A stretch of DNA of 15,781 nt from an uncultured archaeon (lineage in GTDB: Archaea > Thermoproteota > Nitrososphaeria > Nitrososphaerales > CALBXV01). The first letter of the stretch is position 1; every line of letters begins with the position of its first letter. Location: NCBI GenBank assembly GCA_937890045.1, contig CALBXV010000555.1, forward strand, positions 1 to 15,781, written 5' to 3'. The notes under the pieces are model-generated. The model was not told the DNA's origin, did no database searches, and worked only from the letters and a program-made list of their open reading frames with translations. The position numbers were made by a program, and so were the translations under genes. Below are positions 8,757 through 13,975 of this stretch, piece after piece.

Positions 8757-9785
8757 ATGGCAGTTAATACATCATTTCATACAAGCAATCTTCATTCCAT
8801 TGCAACTGAAAGAAATTTATATAGTGACCTTATAAAAGAGGCCATACAGATTTATGGTCATGACGTTTACTATATGGATCGTTCTCTTGTTGCAGAAGAT
8901 ACAGTGTGGGGAGAAGATTCTCTTTCCAAATACAGAACACAACATCCTATAGAAATGTATATGGAAGATGCTGATGGTGGATTTGCTGGTGAAAAAGAAT
9001 TAATGAATCAGTTTGGTTTGCAGAATTTAAGTGAAGCAACCTTTGTCGTAAACAAGTCTCGTTTTCAAGAACTAGACAGACAAATGCAAATTGAGAATGG
9101 AACAGATACAAGTTCTGGTGGTTCAATATTATTAGAAGCCGGAACTATAGATCAGTCATCTTCTTCTTCTATTTTAACAACGGTCACTGGTGATAACAAT
9201 TTTTACATCATACAGGATACAGCTGCAACGGACTCTGATAGACCACAAGAAGGTGATGTAATTTATCATCCAGTTTTGGATAAGATGTTCCAGATAAATT
9301 TTGTGGATCACGATGAACCATTTTATCAACTAGATAATAATCCTGTCTATAAGATGAGATGCCGTCTGTACGATTACAGTTCTGAAATTATTGATACAGG
9401 TATTTCGGATATTGATGCGATTGAAAGTGAACAAACACAAAGCGCACTTATCTACCAGTTTACTCTGGAACAGTCTTCTGCTGTCAATGAAGATATTAGA
9501 TTGGAATATGGTACTGATGACGATGTTGCTTCTGGATTGTTACTTGAAGAAACAGATGGTGATAATATAGTTGGTGAAAGTGATAGCACTTCTATTGGTG
9601 AAAGTATTCTGCTTGAACAGGCTGCTGATAGTGGTGATGATTCATATCTGATACAGGAGGACTATATAATAGGAGACTTTGATCAAGATAAGACATCTCA
9701 AAATGAACTATTTGAAACCAAGAGTAGGACGATTTTGGACTTCAGTGAATCAAATCCATTTGGGGATGTAGGGAGTAGCTCATAA
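8757..9785 (+). CDS. 14: Neck protein gp14 with acidic repeat insertions
   Basis: 342 residues against 256 in T4 gp14. Conserved family anchors are the N-terminal block (YSDLIKEAIQIYGHDVYYM), the VVNKSRF region near residue 97, and the C-terminal ILDFSESNPFGD. The extra length lies mainly in two stretches (about 112-160 and 240-310) that are acidic and Gly/Ser-rich and carry a repeated ILLE/LLLE motif at residues 124, 261 and 284. gp14 works with gp13 to complete the head neck. AGGA just upstream (about 8746-8750) serves as the ribosome binding site. The stop codon shares one base with the ATG of the next ORF (TAATG), so translation is probably coupled. The inserts are expected to be surface loops or decorations, which is inference. 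Confidence 0.88.
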   Translation: MAVNTSFHTSNLHSIATERNLYSDLIKEAIQIYGHDVYYMDRSLVAEDTVWGEDSLSKYRTQHPIEMYMEDADGGFAGEKELMNQFGLQNLSEATFVVNKSRFQELDRQMQIENGTDTSSGGSILLEAGTIDQSSSSSILTTVTGDNNFYIIQDTAATDSDRPQEGDVIYHPVLDKMFQINFVDHDEPFYQLDNNPVYKMRCRLYDYSSEIIDTGISDIDAIESEQTQSALIYQFTLEQSSAVNEDIRLEYGTDDDVASGLLLEETDGDNIVGESDSTSIGESILLEQAADSGDDSYLIQEDYIIGDFDQDKTSQNELFETKSRTILDFSESNPFGDVGSSS

Positions 9786-9792
9786 TGTTAGG
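9785..9792 (+). repeat. Left copy of ATGTTAGG direct repeat
   Basis: ATGTTAGG includes the start codon of the 107-aa ORF (Met-Leu-Gly). An identical octamer forms the start of gp15 (Met-Leu-Gly) 317 bases downstream. Removing one unit between the copies would join the gp14 stop directly to the gp15 start. Confidence 0.6.
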
Positions 9793-10108
9793 TTTAAGTA
9801 ATATACCAAATCCTACTAAGGAAGAACTTGCTAAGGAGATGGAGGGTATTCCACAATATTTTGTTAATTATGTTCATGGTAAGTGTGTGGATTACCATAA
9901 ACCAGAGGTTCGCAATGCGTATATGCGTGAGTACCACAAAGAGTATCGTGCGAATAAAGAGACACTAGAACAAAGAGAAGAACGCAGACAGAAAGCAAAA
10001 GAATCTGACTCTAGATGGTATAAAGAAACCTACCATCTAAGAAAAGATGCTTATAATGCTAGAAGGCGTGAGAGATATGCAATGAAAAAGGAGATTATAT
10101 CATGTTAG
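9785..10108 (+). CDS. Small basic hypothetical protein inserted between gp14 and gp15
   Basis: 107 residues, not matched to a T4 core gene; gp14 and gp15 are adjacent in T4. The second half is very rich in Arg, Lys, Tyr and Glu with irregular repeats such as YMREYHKEYR, WYKETYHLRK and ARRRERYAM. Such tracts are typical of the DNA-binding tails of phage HNH endonucleases, but no nuclease motif is present and the protein ends at IISC. It starts on the last base of gp14 (AGGGAG at 9770-9775 is a usable ribosome binding site) and ends 7 bases into gp15, whose ribosome binding site AAGGAG (10088-10093) lies inside this ORF. The octamer ATGTTAGG occurs exactly at both ends. A homing-endonuclease remnant or a small nucleic-acid-binding protein is plausible; neither is proven. 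Confidence 0.6.
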   Translation: MLGLSNIPNPTKEELAKEMEGIPQYFVNYVHGKCVDYHKPEVRNAYMREYHKEYRANKETLEQREERRQKAKESDSRWYKETYHLRKDAYNARRRERYAMKKEIISC

Positions 10109-10109
10109 G
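10102..10109 (+). repeat. Right copy of ATGTTAGG direct repeat
   Basis: Second copy of the octamer at the gp15 start codon. The TAG within it is the stop codon of the upstream 107-aa ORF, so the two genes overlap by 7 bases. Confidence 0.6.
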
Positions 10110-10911
10110 GCAGCAGTTCTACCATGAAACAATACGAAAAATTGTTATTTCTTTTGGTACGATGTTTAATGATATTCAGCTTATTCGTAAGGATAATTCT
10201 GGAACAACAATACAAACCATGAAGGTTCCTCTTGCATATGGTCCAAGAGAAAAGTTTTTAGTACGTTTGCGTGAAGATGCAGATTTGTCAAAACAGGTTG
10301 CAATTACTCTTCCTAGAATTGGTTTTGAAATTAAAAATCTTGCTTATGATTCTGCTAGAAAAATGAGCAGAGTTCAACGATTTAAGAAAGTAAAGGGAGC
10401 AAATACAAAACAGTTAGACACTCAATATATGCCTGTTCCATACAATTTAGAGTTTGAATTGTATATAATGGCTAAACAATCTGATGACGCTCTGCAAATT
10501 GTAGAACAGATTCTTCCTTATTTTCAACCAGACTATGCATTAACTATTAATGATATGGCTGATATGGGTATTACTAGAGATATTCCTATTGTTTTAAATA
10601 GTATTGGATATGAAGATAGTTATGACGGTGATTTTACTACTCGTAGAGCATTAATATATACGTTATCATTTACTACTAAATTCTATCTATACGGACCTGT
10701 TACTTCTGCTAAGGTTATCAAGACTGTACAAGTTGACCAGTACACAGATTTGCCAGACCAATCACCAAAACGTGAACAAAGATATAAAGTTACTCCAAGT
10801 CCCTCAACTGCTGATGCTGATGATGATTTCGGATTTAATGAAACTACGTCATTCTATCAAGACGCACAAGGTTATAATCTAGAGACAGGTGAAGATGATA
10901 ATAAATCGTGA
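10102..10911 (+). CDS. 15: Tail sheath stabiliser and completion protein gp15
   Basis: 269 residues, close to T4 gp15 (272). The N-terminal block FYHETIRKIVISFGTMFNDI is typical of the family in marine T4-like phages, and the Asp/Glu-rich C-terminal tail (residues about 230-269) is also usual. gp15 forms a hexameric ring that caps the top of the tail, stabilises the sheath and makes the contact with the head neck. The start is set by AAGGAG at 10088-10093, 8 bases before the ATG. That site lies within the upstream small ORF, and the two frames overlap by 7 bases. Its stop TGA shares a base with the ATG chosen for gp16. Confidence 0.88.
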   Translation: MLGQQFYHETIRKIVISFGTMFNDIQLIRKDNSGTTIQTMKVPLAYGPREKFLVRLREDADLSKQVAITLPRIGFEIKNLAYDSARKMSRVQRFKKVKGANTKQLDTQYMPVPYNLEFELYIMAKQSDDALQIVEQILPYFQPDYALTINDMADMGITRDIPIVLNSIGYEDSYDGDFTTRRALIYTLSFTTKFYLYGPVTSAKVIKTVQVDQYTDLPDQSPKREQRYKVTPSPSTADADDDFGFNETTSFYQDAQGYNLETGEDDNKS

Positions 10912-11339
10912 TGGAAAAAAACTCTAGATTAAGAATTGACAAAGAGCTTGGTGTTATAGATAAAATTGTCCCTAAGATTATACCTGATAACTCTGAGGTT
11001 GTACCTTATCATGCTGAGGGTGGGGATGATATAGAAAAAGATTATGAATACCAAAGGGAAAACTTTTACAATTTGGTTGAAAAAGGTTCATCTGCGATTG
11101 ATGGAATATTGGAACTTGCAAAAGAAAGTGAACACCCCAGAACGTATGAGGTGGCTGGAAATCTTATCAAACAGGTGGCAGAGGTAACAGAAAAACTAGG
11201 TGATTTGCAAGAGAAGATGCGTAAGTTAAAAGAGGTGCCAAGTAATGCACCTAAGAGTGTTACTAACGCATTATTCGTTGGTTCTACTAAAGAACTTCAA
11301 ACTATGTTAAAGGATAAATTAAAAGATGAAAGTAATTGA
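10911..11339 (+). CDS. 16: Small terminase subunit gp16
   Basis: 142 residues from the ATG at 10911; a GTG at 10908 would add one residue but is less likely, because TGATG stop-start overlap is the local style. T4 gp16 is 164 residues. The middle (about 45-110) is mostly helical, as in the coiled-coil core of T4-type small terminases, with blocks such as EYQRENFYNLVEKGSSAIDGIL and HPRTYEVAGNLIKQ (cited as family-like, cut at their key residues). gp16 forms oligomers that regulate the gp17 motor and help recognise phage DNA at the start of packaging. The gene overlaps the following oxygenase ORF by 14 bases, so it is separated from gp17, its functional partner, by a foreign-looking gene. Confidence 0.85.
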   Translation: MEKNSRLRIDKELGVIDKIVPKIIPDNSEVVPYHAEGGDDIEKDYEYQRENFYNLVEKGSSAIDGILELAKESEHPRTYEVAGNLIKQVAEVTEKLGDLQEKMRKLKEVPSNAPKSVTNALFVGSTKELQTMLKDKLKDESN

Positions 11340-11919
11340 AAATGTAAAAAGTAAAAGCATATGGCCAACTACCACATTTACTTTTACAGTTAATAATATT
11401 AATAATGAACAAATAAAAAATAAATGTTTAGAAAGAGAACAACAAGGTCTAGGTTTTCGTTTTGATCCGATACAGGGTGGTGGGTGGCAAAGCAATAAAG
11501 ACCTATTCGATTCTGAATTTCCCGATTTGAAAAAATCTCTTCTTATTGGTGTGAATGAGATATTAAGTCAAATTTATGTTGATCAAGCTTCTATTAGAAT
11601 GATTAATAGTTGGGCGAACATAAATCGAAAAGGGGAAGGTACCATGCCCCATATTCATGAGGAAGCTAGTTGGACGTGCGTCTATTATGTTACACCAACA
11701 GAAGATGCAAATCTTTATTTTAAAGACCCTAGATTATTAGAATATATGGACAAGTCTCATCATTATTTGAAACAACCATATGCTAATGTTATTAGAAAAA
11801 GACCATTTGATGCAGGGGAAGCGGTATTATTTCCAAGTTGGTTAGAACATGGTGTTGGTGCTGGAACTAAAGATGCGGTAAGAATAAGTATAGCATGTAA
11901 TTTCTTAATAGAAGGTTAA
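11326..11919 (+). CDS. Putative 2OG-Fe(II) oxygenase (TIGR02466-like)
   Basis: 197 residues resembling the putative 2OG-Fe(II) oxygenase family common in marine T4-like phages. The likely iron site is in MPHIHEEASW (H109, H111, E112) together with H175 in LFPSWLEHGVG; R186 in the RISIACNF strand is the expected 2-oxoglutarate contact. NINRKGEGTMPH and VLFPSW are strong family marks. Enzymes of this fold hydroxylate or otherwise oxidise a substrate using Fe(II), O2 and 2-oxoglutarate. The substrate here is unknown and cannot be inferred. AAAGGA at 11309-11314 is a ribosome binding site 11 bases upstream. It overlaps gp16 by 14 bases and ends one base before gp17, so it is made with the packaging proteins as a late product. 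It might modify a virion protein or host component. Confidence 0.78.
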   Translation: MKVIENVKSKSIWPTTTFTFTVNNINNEQIKNKCLEREQQGLGFRFDPIQGGGWQSNKDLFDSEFPDLKKSLLIGVNEILSQIYVDQASIRMINSWANINRKGEGTMPHIHEEASWTCVYYVTPTEDANLYFKDPRLLEYMDKSHHYLKQPYANVIRKRPFDAGEAVLFPSWLEHGVGAGTKDAVRISIACNFLIEG

Positions 11920-11920
11920 A

Positions 11921-13561
11921 ATGGAACAGACTTACTTAGGAAATCCTAATCTAAAGAAAGCCAATGTCGCTCAAGAGTGGACAGAGGAAGAGGTTAAGGA
12001 ATATGCTAAGTGTATGAATGATCCTCTGTATTTCATACAGACATATATTAAAATTATTTCTCTAGACCTAGGCCTTATTCCATTTAAACTCTACGATTTT
12101 CAGAAGGAAATGGTAGGGACATTCCATAATAATCGGTTTACTATTTGCAAACTACCTCGACAGTCTGGTAAATCTACTACTATCATCGCATATCTGTTGC
12201 ACTATGTTTTATTCAATCCCACAGTAAACGTAGCAATTCTTGCAAACAAAGCTGCAACCGCAAGGGATTTGTTAGGGAGACTGCAACTTGCATACGAGAA
12301 TTTACCCAAGTGGTTACAACAAGGAGTAATGACATGGAACAAAGGAAGCTTGGAGTTAGAAAATGGGTCTAAAATATTGGCATCTTCTACTTCTGCAAGC
12401 GCTGTTCGTGGTGGTTCTTATAATATTATATTTTTGGATGAATTTGCCTACGTCCCAGCAAATGTTGCAGAACAGTTCTTTTCTTCAGTGTATCCTACAA
12501 TAAGTTCTGGTACGACCACAAAAGTAATGATTGTTTCTACCCCACACGGTATGAATATGTTCTACAAGTTGTGGACTGATGCAGAGAACGAAAGAAACTC
12601 ATATATTCCTATTGAGGTACATTGGAGTGAAATTCCTGGCCGTGATGAGAAGTGGAAAGAAGAAACAATCAAGAATACTTCAGCATCACAATTCAATACA
12701 GAGTTTGAGTGTGAGTTTCTTGGTTCTATTGATACATTAATTACACCACAAAAGTTAAGAACAATGACATATATAAATCCCATACAGTCTAATGCTGGTT
12801 TGGATTTGTATGTAAAACCACAAGAAGGACATACTTATGTGTTAACAGCTGATGTTTCTCGCGGCACATCAAATGATTATTCTGCATTTTTGGTGTTTGA
12901 TGTATCCGAAATGCCTTATAGAATTGTTGCAAAATATAGAGACAATGAAATTAAACCACTAGTGTTTCCTTCTAAAATATATGATATTGCACGAGCATAC
13001 AATCAATCATTTGTACTTGTCGAGGTAAATGATATTGGGGAACAGGTAGCAACAACATTACAATATGACTTGGAATATGATAATCTTATTATGGCCTCTA
13101 TGCGTGGACGGGCTGGACAAATTCTTGGTGGAGGATTTTCTGGTGGACGAGCGCAGTTAGGAGTAAGAACCACTAAAGCAGTAAAGAGAATTGGTTGTTC
13201 TAACCTTAAACAATTGATTGAGGATAACAAATTAATAATAGAAGATTTGGATATTATTAGTGAATTATCCACATATATTGTGAAAGGACAATCCTTTGAA
13301 GCCGATGAGGGTTGTACGGATGATCTGGTTGCATGTTTATTCCTGTTTGCATGGACTTGTGACCAGACATATTTTAAAGAATTAACCGACATGGATGTAC
13401 GTCAAACCATGATGAGAGAACAACAAGATGCTTTGGAACAGGATATGGCTCCATTTGGGTTTGTTGTTACAGGACTAGAAGATGAAAATATTGGTGAAGT
13501 GGTGGATGAATACGGTACTAGATGGAATCCTGTAGTACGAGATTATGGTTCAAACTGGTAA
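11921..13561 (+). CDS. 17: Large terminase subunit gp17 (packaging ATPase/nuclease)
   Basis: 546 residues (T4 gp17 has 610). The ATPase domain shows Walker A LPRQSGKST (residues 78-86, K84), Walker B IIFLDE (169-174, D173 and catalytic E174) and the coupling motif STPHG (206-210). The RNase H-fold nuclease domain has D311 in LTADVSRG, E368 in LVEVND and D467/D468 in CTDDLV as the metal-binding acidic triad. The 57-residue D-to-E spacing equals that of T4 D401-E458. gp17 forms the portal-docked motor that pumps DNA into the head and cuts the concatemer. GAAGG at 11911-11915 is its ribosome binding site. All catalytic residues are intact. The gene ends 4 bases before the end of a convergent minus-strand ORF, and no terminator hairpin is visible between them. 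Confidence 0.96.
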   Translation: MEQTYLGNPNLKKANVAQEWTEEEVKEYAKCMNDPLYFIQTYIKIISLDLGLIPFKLYDFQKEMVGTFHNNRFTICKLPRQSGKSTTIIAYLLHYVLFNPTVNVAILANKAATARDLLGRLQLAYENLPKWLQQGVMTWNKGSLELENGSKILASSTSASAVRGGSYNIIFLDEFAYVPANVAEQFFSSVYPTISSGTTTKVMIVSTPHGMNMFYKLWTDAENERNSYIPIEVHWSEIPGRDEKWKEETIKNTSASQFNTEFECEFLGSIDTLITPQKLRTMTYINPIQSNAGLDLYVKPQEGHTYVLTADVSRGTSNDYSAFLVFDVSEMPYRIVAKYRDNEIKPLVFPSKIYDIARAYNQSFVLVEVNDIGEQVATTLQYDLEYDNLIMASMRGRAGQILGGGFSGGRAQLGVRTTKAVKRIGCSNLKQLIEDNKLIIEDLDIISELSTYIVKGQSFEADEGCTDDLVACLFLFAWTCDQTYFKELTDMDVRQTMMREQQDALEQDMAPFGFVVTGLEDENIGEVVDEYGTRWNPVVRDYGSNW

Positions 13562-13565
13562 AAAT

Positions 13566-13868
13566 TTAAATAAATTCGATTAAATCATTATCTGCTTTGA
13601 TCCAACAATTTGAACATAATATGGTGGAGTTACCTACCAGATGAAATATTTCTCTACGACTTTTATTATTAGTACCAACTCGCTTTGTTAATTTTCGTAT
13701 TTCTGAATCATGAGGATAGAATTTGAGACATATAGTTTCGCTTTCTCCACAGTGATTACATGACTTATCTGACAAGAATTCGTTAAGTAGAATGATTCTT
13801 TTTCGATAATTCCTACGAGCTACCTTCTTTATGGTATCTTTATACTTCTCATAATGTGCATTTGGCAT
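13566..13868 (-). CDS. HNH-like zinc-binding protein, degenerate, opposite strand
   Basis: 100 residues and the only convincing minus-strand gene. It has a basic N-terminus (YRKRIILLNEFL), then CNHC (C37, C40), LKFYPHDSE (H53) and CSNC (C85, C88). This matches the layout of small phage HNH endonucleases, where a first Cys pair is followed by LxFDH/FHH and a final CANCH. Here the central histidine is shifted by one or two residues (FYPHD), and the residue after the last Cys is W89 instead of His. Zinc binding is likely kept while nuclease activity may be lost. It sits between gp17 and gp18, a typical free-standing homing endonuclease site. A TATAAATA box lies only 5 bases before its ATG with no Shine-Dalgarno sequence, so the message could be leaderless. 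Another zinc-finger function is possible. Confidence 0.62.
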   Translation of the reverse strand: MPNAHYEKYKDTIKKVARRNYRKRIILLNEFLSDKSCNHCGESETICLKFYPHDSEIRKLTKRVGTNNKSRREIFHLVGNSTILCSNCWIKADNDLIEFI

Positions 13869-13873
13869 AGAAT

Positions 13874-13881
13874 TATTTATA
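13874..13881 (-). promoter_or_regulatory. T4-type late promoter for the HNH-like ORF
   Basis: On the minus strand these bases read TATAAATA, a perfect T4 late promoter box. It ends 5 bases before the ATG of the HNH-like ORF, so transcription would begin at or beside the start codon. The placement upstream of the only minus-strand gene supports function, but the lack of a leader leaves doubt. Confidence 0.55.
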
Positions 13882-13924
13882 TGTTATAACACTTATAAAA
13901 GAGGATTTTTGGAAACTGGTTTTT

Positions 13925-13932
13925 TATAAATA
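13925..13932 (+). promoter_or_regulatory. T4-type late promoter for gp18
   Basis: A perfect TATAAATA box, 43 bases before the gp18 ATG and oriented toward it. A strong ribosome binding site, AAAGGAG at 13962-13968, lies 7 bases before the ATG. Tail sheath is needed in many copies per virion, so a dedicated late promoter fits. Confidence 0.83.
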
Positions 13933-13975
13933 TTATTGAAATACAAAAACACTCTTAATATAAAGGAGTAACGAT

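Larger units (their letters stand above)
13869..13975. other. Intergenic region with divergent late promoters
   Basis: The longest non-coding stretch in the window (107 bases), lying between the start of the minus-strand HNH-like ORF and gp18. It holds two TATAAATA boxes pointing away from each other, 43 bases apart, and the gp18 ribosome binding site. No hairpin terminator was seen. Confidence 0.8.

Noticed and set aside
10908..10910. GTG as an alternative gp16 start
   Set aside because: The ATG at 10911 overlaps the gp15 stop as TGATG, a common coupling arrangement, and no better ribosome binding site favours the GTG.
12772..12779. TATAAATC within gp17
   Set aside because: One mismatch, inside a coding region and not followed by a gene start.
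13003..13392. 129-codon minus-strand open frame inside gp17
   Set aside because: It lies antisense to the conserved nuclease domain of gp17 and shows no family resemblance.
13559..13600. Possible terminator between gp17 and the convergent ORF
   Set aside because: The sequence is A/T-rich but I see no stable inverted repeat with a U tract.
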